A DNA stretch of 64,000 nt from Spirochaetia bacterium (lineage in GTDB: Bacteria > Spirochaetota > UBA4802 > UBA5550), in assembly GCA_009885955.1 (NCBI GenBank), contig VFJS01000031.1, positions 1 through 64,000 on the forward strand, read 5' to 3'. This document shows positions 18,162 through 28,507 of this stretch, one piece after another. Made by a program: the position numbers and the translations under genes. Within the stretch, counting starts at the first letter, position 1. Each line of letters begins with the position of its first letter. The notes below the pieces were generated by a model. It had not been told where the DNA came from. It saw only the letters and a program-made list of their open reading frames with translations, and did not search any database.

Positions 18162-19313
18162 TTACTGACCGGGAGCGCAGTTGCTGTTACAGTCAAATTT
18201 CCTCGACAGGAAAGTGTAATAGTTAAACATGAATTCGCCGCCCTTCATCTCCCTCTCCCTGTCGCGTACATCGATCTTGACCAGGTAGCAACTGCCGGCT
18301 GGTTTTATCATCCTGTTGAAATCGGTGCCGAATTCGGTTTTCATGGAATTCCAGTTATCGTCATCCTGCACAACCAGTGCTATGGTCCAGCTCTCCTGGG
18401 CTCCGCTGGAATTTTTAACGCTTATGCTTACCCCTTTTTTATCGAACCCCTCGACCGTATAGGATCCGTTCATGGCCGGGAGGTATTCCCTGTAGGAGCC
18501 TTTATTGTCGTATCCCGTAGCCGGGGTCCTGCTTATTGTCCCGTTGTGGTAAATCTGAAGGGATAACTGACCCTGGTTCCCGTAAAAACGGAGGTCGGAA
18601 CAGTCCGGCGCATTCTTCGTGGTCTCCTTGAGCCCGTGGAAAATCCAGTTGTTGGTCTGGTAAAGCTTCAGCTCATCTATCTGTTTCTTAACCAGGTCCA
18701 TGCTGTTATTCGGAAAAATCTCAACTTTACCAGCATCTTCCAGGCCGAATTTCACTTCCGAAAGGCATGTATCCTTGTATTTCGTGCCGGGATGGGCGCT
18801 CTTGAGGGTGATGATAATCCTGTCGCCGATAAGGGTTGTATGAAGCTTAACCAGCTCCTCCTGGGAAACGGCCTTTCCCGTTTTAGGATCTTTTACATAG
18901 GCAACTTTTTTGAAAGAGGCGTTGGCCCCTTTTTTGGAACCAGGGGTGTCCCGCATCTCTGCGCTTATCTCCACATCCTTGAACTGCCCGTTCTCCTCTG
19001 CATAGCTTTCAAATCTGGCAAATCCGTTCAATACCTTTAATACATTGAACCCGATGGGCTTTTCAAAATCAAAGGTGATATATGTCCCTTCACCGTATGA
19101 ATTATCAACCCCCTCCTGCCAGACAGTATCGGGGTTGTTATCCATGAGGTAGATCGGATGAAAATCCCAGGGGGCTTTTTTTGTGTCCAGTGTGCTGTTT
19201 GCAGTTATTGATTTGATCACAATCTCTTTTACCGTTGCAACCTTTTTGCCGCATCCGGGAATAATTACGGCAAGAACCGCAATACATGACAGGACCTTAA
19301 ATCTGATATCCAT
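18162..19313 (-). CDS. Lipoprotein with NADase-type glycan-binding-like (discoidin-like) domain
   Basis: Lipobox 'VIIPGCGKK'; 'LMDNNPDTVWQEGVDNSYGEGTYITFDFEKP ... DTCLSEVKFG'. Confidence 0.7.
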   Translation of the reverse strand: MDIRFKVLSCIAVLAVIIPGCGKKVATVKEIVIKSITANSTLDTKKAPWDFHPIYLMDNNPDTVWQEGVDNSYGEGTYITFDFEKPIGFNVLKVLNGFARFESYAEENGQFKDVEISAEMRDTPGSKKGANASFKKVAYVKDPKTGKAVSQEELVKLHTTLIGDRIIITLKSAHPGTKYKDTCLSEVKFGLEDAGKVEIFPNNSMDLVKKQIDELKLYQTNNWIFHGLKETTKNAPDCSDLRFYGNQGQLSLQIYHNGTISRTPATGYDNKGSYREYLPAMNGSYTVEGFDKKGVSISVKNSSGAQESWTIALVVQDDDNWNSMKTEFGTDFNRMIKPAGSCYLVKIDVRDREREMKGGEFMFNYYTFLSRKFDCNSNCAPGQ

Positions 19314-19461
19314 AAATCCTCCTTAACAATCAATTAAGATACTTTTTTCCGATTATGGGAATAAAAAAGCAATAAAAATTTAATAGGGAAAACTCGAATA
19401 ATTAAAACTTACGGCTCCGCTTTAAATACAAACATTGGGAAAAATCAGGTGCATGGTATGT

Positions 19462-20628
19462 TTATTCAAATATTTTCAAAGACCTGGAATCGCCATATTC
19501 ATTCACATGAACCAGTTCATACCTGAATACCTTCTGCTTCAGGTTTTTCACATCCCCGGCAGAGAGGGCATGGATCGGCACAAATAGCTCCCATTTTATC
19601 GTATTCCCGCCCATGGGGCTGATCTCACCATATCCCATAAAACCCTCTCCAATAAAAAACTTCAGCCTGAGGTACCGGTATGGGATAACCCCCTTCACCG
19701 AAGGGCTTTTGAGAACATCCATATTTATCTCGCCGGAAAAGCTCAGCCTATCCTTTCCGAATTCCTCAGAATTTTTTCCCTTTATCCTGATTGTTGAAAT
19801 GCAGGTCTTTGCCGCAGAATCGCTCCCGGGATAGATCCCGGTAATCTGTAAAATACCCACGTAACCGGCTTCACTCTCTTCAACCGGAATTTTGAATTTC
19901 TGCCGCTCACTTTTATCGCGAAAAGCGAGTTTATCAACCCTGACAACCTCTCCAAGCTGTCGCCTGAGGCTGCACAGGAGAACTTCGCTCTTTTTAACTT
20001 TATAGATTGCCAGGACCGCTTCCCTGACGCGGTTGTTTGTTTTAAATGATTCCCCATGGCCCATGCCCGGATGTATCTCCAGGGAATCCATATTTTTAAA
20101 AAAGAACCCGGCCCTGCCCCATGTCCCTTTACCCGTACTTCCCGCTGCCCAGACCGTATCATCATTGTTGTCAAAGGCCATGTCAATGGAATACAAACGG
20201 ACTTTTTCGCCGCTTTTCATGCCCGGCTCTGCGGCGTAGTATCCATCAAGGGCATAGTCGGTGATTGTATTGGACCACCGGTCGCAGGGGACCTTTTTTT
20301 CAGGGACTTCAAGGTATCCGCTGAAGACCCACCCGGTATCATTATTCCAGCTGACCCTGACCCATTTCCCTCTCCTGCCGAGAAGGAGTATCTCGTCATC
20401 GGACTCGCCAAGCAGAGTAACCCTGGAGCCGTCAGGGATGAGCTCTGTTACTTTTGCCATCTGGCTCGGCTGCTCGCGCATCCTGAGACCGCCGTCTGCC
20501 CTGACGACGCGGAAACCGTCATTCCCCTTTGAAGTATACGGCAGGGCAAGTATGATAAAAAAAAGAAAGCCGGCAGCCATTGATGCCGGCCGGGCAATAG
20601 ACTTCAGTATCAACATCAGTGCTTTCAT
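19462..20628 (-). CDS. Secreted protein with SH3-like and NADase-type glycan-binding-like domains
   Basis: 'GGLRMREQPSQMAKVTELIPDGSRVTLLGE' SH3; 'AFDNNDDTVWAAGSTGKGTWGRAGFFF ... KTCISTIRIKG'. Confidence 0.7.
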   Translation of the reverse strand: MKALMLILKSIARPASMAAGFLFFIILALPYTSKGNDGFRVVRADGGLRMREQPSQMAKVTELIPDGSRVTLLGESDDEILLLGRRGKWVRVSWNNDTGWVFSGYLEVPEKKVPCDRWSNTITDYALDGYYAAEPGMKSGEKVRLYSIDMAFDNNDDTVWAAGSTGKGTWGRAGFFFKNMDSLEIHPGMGHGESFKTNNRVREAVLAIYKVKKSEVLLCSLRRQLGEVVRVDKLAFRDKSERQKFKIPVEESEAGYVGILQITGIYPGSDSAAKTCISTIRIKGKNSEEFGKDRLSFSGEINMDVLKSPSVKGVIPYRYLRLKFFIGEGFMGYGEISPMGGNTIKWELFVPIHALSAGDVKNLKQKVFRYELVHVNEYGDSRSLKIFE

Positions 20629-20672
20629 AAAAATATCACCTGTATGAGATTCATGAAAAAGTAAAAAAGCTG

Positions 20673-21614
20673 CTACATCCCCTGGAACTCTTTGTTCAGC
20701 TCAAAGGAAAAACTGTAGGGGCCGTCAATAAGCGTCATACTGTTATAAATTTCATGGGCGTATATCCTGAACTTCGGAACATAATCGCCTTTTGCAAAGC
20801 CCGTATGTATCGTGCACTCAATCTCCATGCCGCTCATCTTGACGCATTTCCCCGAATATGAAGGATACCTTCCTTCGCCTGTTCCCGGAGGCGGCCCTCC
20901 GCAGCTGAAACTCCCTTTCTCCCGGTCAAAAAATATTCTATTGGAGCAGTTCTCCGGAAGGGAGCTGCAGTCGCTTGCGAAAAAACCCTGAGGCGAGATT
21001 TTTTTCATTACAGCGGCTATAGGCGATTCCGATTTGACGCACCTGCCGAATTCAAAGAAATTTCCTTCATCTTTGCAGGCCTGTATAAAACTCCTGATTT
21101 TTGATATTTTATTCATGTCAAAGGATATTTCCGATACGCAGGTATCCTTCCACCTTTTCCCGCTGTACACAGAATCTATGATGAATAAAAGTTCATCGGT
21201 TTCAACTGGCTTTACAAAATTAATGGCCTGGACATTGTTGTTGTCAAGCAGCACTGCCTTCACCGCAGTGCCGTCTGATGCTTTCACCTGAAGGTCCTTC
21301 ACCCTGCTGTTCAACTGGAAATATTCCGGATCACCCATCCCGTTTCTTATGAATGCACCGCCGATGACCACCTTTTTTTCAAACTTAATCCTTATGGTCT
21401 CCCCGATGCCGTCTCCATCTTTCCCCTCGCACCAGGACCTCAGGGAATTATCAAAAAGATTCTCCTTCACAAAATCCTTTGACCTGATTACATCCAGGGT
21501 GCTGGAAACCTCGATGGATTTTATTTTTATATCCTCGACCTTTGTGGGCTCTTTTCTGCATCCTCCATGAATCAGGCAGAGGATGACGGCCATCATTGAC
21601 AGTGATTTAAACAT
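20673..21614 (-). CDS. Lipoprotein with NADase-type glycan-binding-like domain
   Basis: Lipobox-like 'LIHGGCRKE'; 'LFDNSLRSWCEGKDGDGIGETIRIKFEKKV ... KDTCVSEISFD'. Confidence 0.7.
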   Translation of the reverse strand: MFKSLSMMAVILCLIHGGCRKEPTKVEDIKIKSIEVSSTLDVIRSKDFVKENLFDNSLRSWCEGKDGDGIGETIRIKFEKKVVIGGAFIRNGMGDPEYFQLNSRVKDLQVKASDGTAVKAVLLDNNNVQAINFVKPVETDELLFIIDSVYSGKRWKDTCVSEISFDMNKISKIRSFIQACKDEGNFFEFGRCVKSESPIAAVMKKISPQGFFASDCSSLPENCSNRIFFDREKGSFSCGGPPPGTGEGRYPSYSGKCVKMSGMEIECTIHTGFAKGDYVPKFRIYAHEIYNSMTLIDGPYSFSFELNKEFQGM

Positions 21615-21821
21615 GTATATTACCTCAACATTAAAGTTGACTTAAAATTTATAGTGCATAAGATGTATTCTATTTTCTAATTCCTCATTTGTCCTTTGTC
21701 AATAAAAATTTAAGTAAACCTGTAATAATGTGTTTTCGTGACTTCCCGGGTGAAATTAATATATAGAAAAAATCAGTATTACTATCTATGATTATAATAA
21801 AACTTATACTGTAATATATTT

Positions 21822-21986
21822 GTGTAAGACAAAGGGGATAGGGGGATGTTCGAGATATGGGGGATAAATATAAAATAATTTAAATTATACATGCTATTAC
21901 AAATGCACACTTTGTTTATTAATCAAGCATTAATATCTCTTTCATCTCCATATCTCTACCATCCCCCTATCCCCCCTTTATTACAC
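21822..21986. repeat. MITE-like inverted-repeat element, about 165 bp
   Basis: Left arm 21822-21860 'gtgtaagacaaaggggatagggggatgttcgagatatgg' vs right arm 21948-21986 'ccatatctctaccatccccctatccccccctttattacac', about 39-bp imperfect inverted arms. Confidence 0.7.
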
Positions 21987-22078
21987 TTGCTGCGTTTAAA
22001 CTGACGTAAAAAAATCATTTACAATAACCAGTTTATTTGTATCACTGCAACCATAAAAAATAATATACCGGAGAAATT

Positions 22079-22861
22079 ATGAAATTCAATGAAACAAGGC
22101 CGCTCTATATGCTGGCTGAGCTTGCAGCATTCCTGAGAGGTGATAAGGGATGCCTCTGGGACAAAAACCAGACCATCATGAGCCTGAAACCCTATCTCAT
22201 GGAGGAGGCCTATGAGGTCTACGATGCCATTGAAAGGGGGAAGCCCGATGAAATTAAAGAGGAACTGGGCGACCTTATCTACCAGATTTTCGCCCAGGCC
22301 CAGATAGCCGGGGAGGAAAAACTCTTCAGTATCGACGATGTTGCCGCCGGAATAATCGAGAAGCTCATCAGGAGGCACCCCCATGTCTTCGGCAGTGAAC
22401 GGGGCGACGACGCGGACGAGATAACCCGAAAATGGGAGGAGAGAAAAAAAATTGAGAAGCCCGAAAGGGAGTCGATCCTGGACGGCATACCGGTTCACCT
22501 CCCTTCCATCCTGAAGGCTTACCGGGTGCAGCAGAAGGTCTCCAAGATCGGGTTCGACTGGGAAAGGGCCGAAGATGCCGTAGCCAAGATACAGGAGGAG
22601 ATCAATGAACTCAGGGAGGCGGTACATTCCGGAAACAGCGAGGAGATTATCAACGAGTCCGGGGACATCCTGTTCAGCATAATAAATGTTATGCGGATGA
22701 TGAAGGTAAACCCCGACGAGGCCCTGAACCGGACCGTGAATAAATTCATACAAAGATTTAAATTCATTGAGAAAGCCGCATCCATGGAAAACAGGAGAAT
22801 TGATGAGATGACGCTCGCAGAACTTGACGCCCTCTGGGAGAGGGCAAAGAGGGAGATGTAG
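22079..22861 (+). CDS. mazG: Nucleoside triphosphate pyrophosphohydrolase MazG
   Basis: 'GCLWDKNQTIMSLKPYLMEEAYEVYDAIERG', 'EELGDLIYQIFAQAQIA', second MazG domain 'EEINELREAV'. Confidence 0.95.
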   Translation: MKFNETRPLYMLAELAAFLRGDKGCLWDKNQTIMSLKPYLMEEAYEVYDAIERGKPDEIKEELGDLIYQIFAQAQIAGEEKLFSIDDVAAGIIEKLIRRHPHVFGSERGDDADEITRKWEERKKIEKPERESILDGIPVHLPSILKAYRVQQKVSKIGFDWERAEDAVAKIQEEINELREAVHSGNSEEIINESGDILFSIINVMRMMKVNPDEALNRTVNKFIQRFKFIEKAASMENRRIDEMTLAELDALWERAKREM

Positions 22862-23040
22862 GTATAACTACTCCCTCACGTAATTCAACCTGGTAAGGCT
22901 GATTTATTCCACAGCATGCGCAGACAATGTACAAGTCATCTTTCAAAATATTTATTAAATATTAGTTGTCAAATATCAATATAAATCTCATCTGTCAATA
23001 TTGATAAAATTTCAAAAAATATATATTTTATGGAGAATTT

Positions 23041-23550
23041 ATGACAAATTTTAAAAAGCATATGGCCATATCAGCAGTACTGGCTCTTTTTTTCATTGGA
23101 TTCAGCGTCACAGGGTGTAAAAAAGAGGTAAAAATTTCTGAAAAATCAAAACAGCTTTTCGGCACCGCATGGGTATATGATGCCGAGGCAACAAGGACCG
23201 AAGTCCTCACAAAATCAGGAGAGGCCACGGGCATAAAAAATTTAAAAGACATCAAACTTCAGGGTGATGTGAAAAAAATGGCAGAAGCGCTAACTGCAAA
23301 ATCCATCTTTTTTGCCGCTGACAAGCAGGGGAGAGGCATAGGGTATATCCAGACAACGGGAAAGGGAATTCTGAAATCTGAAATATCGGGCTGGCTTACC
23401 TGGAACCAGGATGAAACATCATTCACCCTGACCCCGACAGATAAAAAACATCAGCCCTCAACCTACAAGGTTGTTGAGATATCTCCGAACAAGCTGCTTA
23501 TACTGAACGATGCCAGTAAAACTAATACACCGGAGATCTTTAAAAGATAG
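23041..23550 (+). CDS. Hypothetical lipoprotein
   Basis: Signal peptide with lipobox 'FSVTGCKKE'. Confidence 0.7.
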   Translation: MTNFKKHMAISAVLALFFIGFSVTGCKKEVKISEKSKQLFGTAWVYDAEATRTEVLTKSGEATGIKNLKDIKLQGDVKKMAEALTAKSIFFAADKQGRGIGYIQTTGKGILKSEISGWLTWNQDETSFTLTPTDKKHQPSTYKVVEISPNKLLILNDASKTNTPEIFKR

Positions 23551-23583
23551 TATCAATATCGTACAGGAACGATGGCCTCTATG

Positions 23584-23636
23584 AGCGGATGTATGCTGTT
23601 TGTTGATCTTCCAGATTCAGAAGGTATACATCCGCT
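23584..23636. terminator. Inverted repeat downstream of the lipoprotein gene
   Basis: 11-bp perfect arms 'agcggatgtat' / 'atacatccgct'. Confidence 0.4.
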
Positions 23637-24051
23637 TCTTCAGTTCCCGCACGAACACACCGCCCCGGCACCTGGAACTGCGAATTCCTCTTAATTCTTT
23701 GCTGTGCCTGCCATGGCATTTATATTTTTCCGATGCTGTTCCTGATAGAAAAATTCCAACAAATCCCCCTTTACTGATTTATAAAAATATTATTTATCAA
23801 AAAAATATTGACAATAATTAAATTTTTATTATTATAAAATCATTCTGTAAGTCTTTTTTTTCTCGGTAAGTTAAATATTTTCTTAACATCCATATAATTT
23901 TCACTTTGAAATGAAAAGAGATCATGCATCACACATTTTTTACCCCGGGGGATACTATTTGAAATATTGGAACCGGAATGAAGCTGCGACAGGAAAATGA
24001 TATGTACCACCTCTATATGAAGTTCAGAATATTTCTGCCGGTCTGGGTACC

Positions 24052-26190
24052 ATGCTGAATGCGCTGAAAAATAAACTGAAAAACAGGGCGGATTCAGAGC
24101 ATGAACAGGCTGCCATCCGCGTAATTATTACCGCAATCGTATCCATATATCTTTCAGCAACATTCTTATACGAATCCCGGCCCGGCGATGAAAGCTTTGC
24201 CCTGGTTCTTACAATTGTCATATATTCACTCATCTCTATTCTGATTTTCTGGGCGATTACGGTGCATCCGGTGGTTTCACCGTTAAGGCGTCTCCTGGGG
24301 ATAATCGGGGATAATACTGCAACCACTATCGCCATGTATTTAACCGGTGAAACCGGAGCGCCCCTCTTTTCAATTTATCTCTGGGTCGCCTTTGGAAACG
24401 GTTTCCGTTTTGGCGGCAAATACCTTACCGTCTCATCAATGCTGGCCTTCACCGGGTTCGGTGCCGTGTATCTTACTACGGGCTACTGGGAAACCCAGCG
24501 CATCATGGGTGCAGGCATCCTCATCGCCATTATCGTCCTCCCGTTATATGTGATTATCCTCGTGAAAAAACTCATGGTTGCCCTAAAAAAGACTGAGGAG
24601 GCCAACCGGGCAAAGTCCCAGTTCCTTGCAAATATGAGCCATGAAATACGGACACCCATGAATGGAGTCCTGGGGATGATAGATTTGTTATTGAAGACCC
24701 CGCTCTCAGACCGGCAGTTCAAGTATGCGGAGACGGTCAGGCGCTCGGCAATGACGCTCCTGGACATAATCAACAGCATCCTTGATTTCTCAAAAGTTGA
24801 GGCAGGCAAACTGGATATCGACATCACCACCTTCGACCTGCAGGCCACCGTGAGGGAAACATTGGAATCCTTTGGTGAAATAGCGCGGAAAAAAGGGCTC
24901 AAATTCAAAAGCAGCATCTCACCGGATACGCCCGCATTGCTCCATGGAAGCGACCTGAGGATCCGCCAGGTCCTCGTCAACCTCGTCGGCAATGCGCTTA
25001 AATTCACAGAGCATGGAACAGTGGATGTGAACATTTCTTTATACGAAGCCGGAGATGACATCGTCTGGCTTACCATTGCAGTGCGCGACCAGGGGATTGG
25101 GATTGCCCGGGAGGATCACGGCAGGATATTCGAAGCCTTCAGCCAGGCCGACGGTTCATCTGCCAGGCGATACGGCGGGACGGGCCTCGGCCTTGCCATA
25201 TCGCGCCAGCTTGCCCTGATGATGGGCGGTGATATTACCGTTGACAGCGCCCCGGGACAGGGTTCAACCTTCACCTTTACCGCGAAACTCAAAAAGCCCA
25301 CCAGTGAAGAAATCGAAGCCGCCCTGGCTGCAGGGGCCGCAGGGACATTGGCAGATAAGGATAAAGAAGCCCGTTTTCCGCTTCTCCATTGCAGAATTCT
25401 GCTGGCAGAGGACAACCCGGTGAACAGGGAGGTTGCTGTCTCCATGCTTGAATCCTTCGGTGCAGCTGTACATGTTGTCATCAACGGGTTTGAAGCAATA
25501 GATGCCTCTTTAAGCGGCGCCTATGACCTGATCCTCATGGACTGCCAGATGCCCGGCATGGACGGATATAAAGCCGCGGCGAAGATCCGGTCAGCTGATG
25601 AAAAAATGAAAAACATCCCCATCATCGCCCTCACTGCACACACCATGGAGGGGGACCGTGAGAAATGCCTTGCCGCGGGCATGAATGATTTTATTGCCAA
25701 GCCCTTTAAGGAGAGGGAGCTTTATGACACCATATCCCGGTGGCTCAGCGGAAAGGCCCTCCATGAAACAGCACATTCCGGAAGAGCCGCCGATGAAAAA
25801 ACCGGAGCACAAATCCGCAGGATCCTGGTGATCGATGATGATGAAACTATCCTCGATGTCACGAGGCAGATGCTTGAATTTCTCGGATGTGAAGTGATCT
25901 GCGCCATGAACTTCACCGGATTAATTGAAGAGTATGAAAAGGAGGCAGCCGGAGGCCGGCAGTTTGACCTTGTATTCATGGATATTAACATAGCAGGAAA
26001 TACAGACGGGATAGAATCCACACGGACCCTGGTGAAAAAATTCCCGGAAGCGCGTGTTATTGCCACCAGCGGCCAGCTGAACCACGATGCCATGACTAAT
26101 TTTGCCGGGTACGGTTTCTGCGCAGCCCTTCCCAAACCGTACACACTGGATGAACTTGGCCGCATCCTGAAATTAATCCCTTCACCATAA
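24052..26190 (+). CDS. Hybrid sensor histidine kinase with two receiver domains, RpfC-like membrane region
   Basis: N-terminal TM helices; '[26 protein letters not shown]', HATPase '[12 protein letters not shown]', REC1 '[14 protein letters not shown]', REC2 '[10 protein letters not shown]'. Confidence 0.92.
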   Translation: MLNALKNKLKNRADSEHEQAAIRVIITAIVSIYLSATFLYESRPGDESFALVLTIVIYSLISILIFWAITVHPVVSPLRRLLGIIGDNTATTIAMYLTGETGAPLFSIYLWVAFGNGFRFGGKYLTVSSMLAFTGFGAVYLTTGYWETQRIMGAGILIAIIVLPLYVIILVKKLMVALKKTEEANRAKSQFLANMSHEIRTPMNGVLGMIDLLLKTPLSDRQFKYAETVRRSAMTLLDIINSILDFSKVEAGKLDIDITTFDLQATVRETLESFGEIARKKGLKFKSSISPDTPALLHGSDLRIRQVLVNLVGNALKFTEHGTVDVNISLYEAGDDIVWLTIAVRDQGIGIAREDHGRIFEAFSQADGSSARRYGGTGLGLAISRQLALMMGGDITVDSAPGQGSTFTFTAKLKKPTSEEIEAALAAGAAGTLADKDKEARFPLLHCRILLAEDNPVNREVAVSMLESFGAAVHVVINGFEAIDASLSGAYDLILMDCQMPGMDGYKAAAKIRSADEKMKNIPIIALTAHTMEGDREKCLAAGMNDFIAKPFKERELYDTISRWLSGKALHETAHSGRAADEKTGAQIRRILVIDDDETILDVTRQMLEFLGCEVICAMNFTGLIEEYEKEAAGGRQFDLVFMDINIAGNTDGIESTRTLVKKFPEARVIATSGQLNHDAMTNFAGYGFCAALPKPYTLDELGRILKLIPSP

Positions 26191-26217
26191 CAGAAAATAT
26201 GATAAAGATTAAAAGTG

Positions 26218-27849
26218 TTAAAACAGCTGCGAAATCTCCTGATATATCCGTTCCATCTGTTCCCGGGAGAGCGCGCCGCCCCCGTACCTGAAACTGTTGA
26301 GCTCCTCTTTAATCCTCTCTGCGTCAGGCATGGCATTCCCCGGGACGATTCCAGATTCATATAAAATGGAAAGCAGCCGGCCGGCAAGAAGGGTAAAGGT
26401 ACCGGCATCACCCCTCTTCATGGATCCATGGAGCTCTTCAAGGATCTGCCTGCGGCCGGGTACTTCTTTTTCAGCAACCAGTCCGGGTTTCTCCATCTCA
26501 ATGCCTCTGTTGAGGAGTTTCATCCTCTTTCTTTCACGGTATACAAGAAAAATTATCCCGGCTATTGCAAGGATGATGAATGCGAAAAACACCGGGTTCA
26601 CGGCAGGGTGTTTATCATTATCATCCTTAAATTTTTCCCGGTCCCTTTTTCCGTCATCCTTTTTACCTACGGCGCTGAATTTTATCACTTCCGAAAAAGC
26701 TGTTTCATATTTCCCTGTCTCAGGGTTGAATGAAGCAAGCCTGATCCTCCCCAGGTCCACGAGGCCCGGTTTCTGCGGGATGATGGTAAAAACATAAGTC
26801 TTAAAACCTTGCAGGGAGTTTTTAACAACATCAATCCTTTTGTCCTTCTCCTCGATGACTATTTTCACATCAGCCTCCGTCTTTTCCGGACGGGGCTTTG
26901 TCATGGTGAGAAGGTTCCCCCTCCCGGTTACAGTAACAGTGGCAGTCTTTTCCTGGAATATGTCAATGGGATCAATAGAATATACCGCTTTCAATTTGAA
27001 ACTCCCCACGTCCCCATGGTACCCCTCGGGCTTCCCTTTTTCAGGCAGGGGGAGCACACTCAATTTTACCGGAGCAAAAGAGAGGCTGTACTGTTCCGTC
27101 ATTCCAAGGAAGCTTCTCCCGGACATGTACGATATTACCAGCTTTCCGCCGCCGGCCTTGTGATTTCCCGTCTCAGCCGGGATCAGGATGTATGAGATAA
27201 AGTGGTTCTTGATGAAATCACCAGTCGGCTCCTTCACGATTTCCTGGGCAATGGATTCCCTGAATTCCCGGGCTGCGAACCCCCTGAATAGAGGTGCGCC
27301 ATCCTGGGCTATTCCTTTGTATTCCACAGAGCGGAGCCCCCGGTAAATGAGAAAATATCTCAGGATTACAGGCTCCCCTGAATACACAACATCCCTGGAC
27401 AGGGTGTTCGATGAATATCCCTTCCCGTCGCTTTTTTCCCCTCTCCCCGATGAAGGAGCGGTTACAATCAGGCTCACCTCGGCTGTCTTTAAAATTTTTC
27501 CCTTGATCTCAAAAATAAAGGACGGAATCTTATACGACCCTGGCTTATCTCCGGTTATGGAATAGGTGATTACCACGCCTTTCCATATGATGCCATTATT
27601 GTTCTCGTAAAGCGTTGCCACATTATTCTGTTCTATCGCAAGCCCGTTCACCGTGGGGACCTTGAGGGGTTTTATATCGCTCATGACTGCTGTAATTTTA
27701 ATTTTAATATCAGTTTTTTCACCAGCGGATATCACGTTATCATCAATCTGAATATTAATTTCCGAAGCCGGCGCGGGGCTGGAAATAAGCAGGATGGAGA
27801 AACAGAGAATAATGAAACTACCAGTTCTTTTCAGGACTGTATTTTTCAC
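26218..27849 (-). CDS. BatD-like protein (oxygen tolerance)
   Basis: Signal peptide, beta-rich N-terminus 'ISAGEKTDIKIKI', single C-terminal TM; last gene of the bat-type cluster. Confidence 0.82.
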   Translation of the reverse strand: MKNTVLKRTGSFIILCFSILLISSPAPASEINIQIDDNVISAGEKTDIKIKITAVMSDIKPLKVPTVNGLAIEQNNVATLYENNNGIIWKGVVITYSITGDKPGSYKIPSFIFEIKGKILKTAEVSLIVTAPSSGRGEKSDGKGYSSNTLSRDVVYSGEPVILRYFLIYRGLRSVEYKGIAQDGAPLFRGFAAREFRESIAQEIVKEPTGDFIKNHFISYILIPAETGNHKAGGGKLVISYMSGRSFLGMTEQYSLSFAPVKLSVLPLPEKGKPEGYHGDVGSFKLKAVYSIDPIDIFQEKTATVTVTGRGNLLTMTKPRPEKTEADVKIVIEEKDKRIDVVKNSLQGFKTYVFTIIPQKPGLVDLGRIRLASFNPETGKYETAFSEVIKFSAVGKKDDGKRDREKFKDDNDKHPAVNPVFFAFIILAIAGIIFLVYRERKRMKLLNRGIEMEKPGLVAEKEVPGRRQILEELHGSMKRGDAGTFTLLAGRLLSILYESGIVPGNAMPDAERIKEELNSFRYGGGALSREQMERIYQEISQLF

Positions 27850-28507
27850 CGCCGCCCCCTTTTTTCCTCTGCACAGGCCTGTTTTTCATGGCATCGAGGA
27901 GGTTTTTTATCTGGTCGCTGTCCATTTTCCCCCGGCCTTTATCGCTTCCGTCATCCTTTTCGTCGGCACCGCTGTTTCCTTTATCATCCGTATCCTTATC
28001 TTCTTTGTTATTATTTTTTTTGTCCTTCTGGCCGTCTTTTTTGTCATCCTTCCCCTTATTGTCATCTTTATTCTCTTTCTTCCTGTCGGAAAGGAGGTAT
28101 TCAATGTTTTTTTTAGCCTTTTCGTAACCGGGGTCTATCTTCAGGGCATTGATATAGGAGTCTATGGCCTCGCGGGTGTTCTCCTTTTTCATCCAGGTAT
28201 TTCCCATATTGAAGTAGGCTTTCTTCTGAACGTCCCTGTCATCGCTCTGCAGCGCTTTTTTATACTGCTCCAGGGCGCTGTCATAGTTGCCCGACATGAA
28301 ATCCGCATTTCCCCTGTTAAAGGAAAGGTTTTTTCTCCCGTCGTCGTCAGGGGCAAATTTTTCAGCATTGTCGTAATGCTTTTTTGATTCGGCAAATTTA
28401 CCGCTGTGAAATTCGCTGTTCCCCTTTGACACCTCGTCCCTGAAAGGGTCAAGCCATGCCGGGAAAACAAGGAGAAATAATAATGGAAGAAATAATTTCA
28501 TGTTCAT
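27818..28507 (-). CDS. TPR protein, BatC/BatE-like, with charged low-complexity tail
   Basis: 'SFNRGNADFMSGNYDSALEQYKKAL', 'AYFNMGNTWMKKENTREAIDSYINALKIDPG' TPRs; K/D/N-rich C-terminus. Confidence 0.82.
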   Translation of the reverse strand: MNMKLFLPLLFLLVFPAWLDPFRDEVSKGNSEFHSGKFAESKKHYDNAEKFAPDDDGRKNLSFNRGNADFMSGNYDSALEQYKKALQSDDRDVQKKAYFNMGNTWMKKENTREAIDSYINALKIDPGYEKAKKNIEYLLSDRKKENKDDNKGKDDKKDGQKDKKNNNKEDKDTDDKGNSGADEKDDGSDKGRGKMDSDQIKNLLDAMKNRPVQRKKGGGGEKYSPEKNW

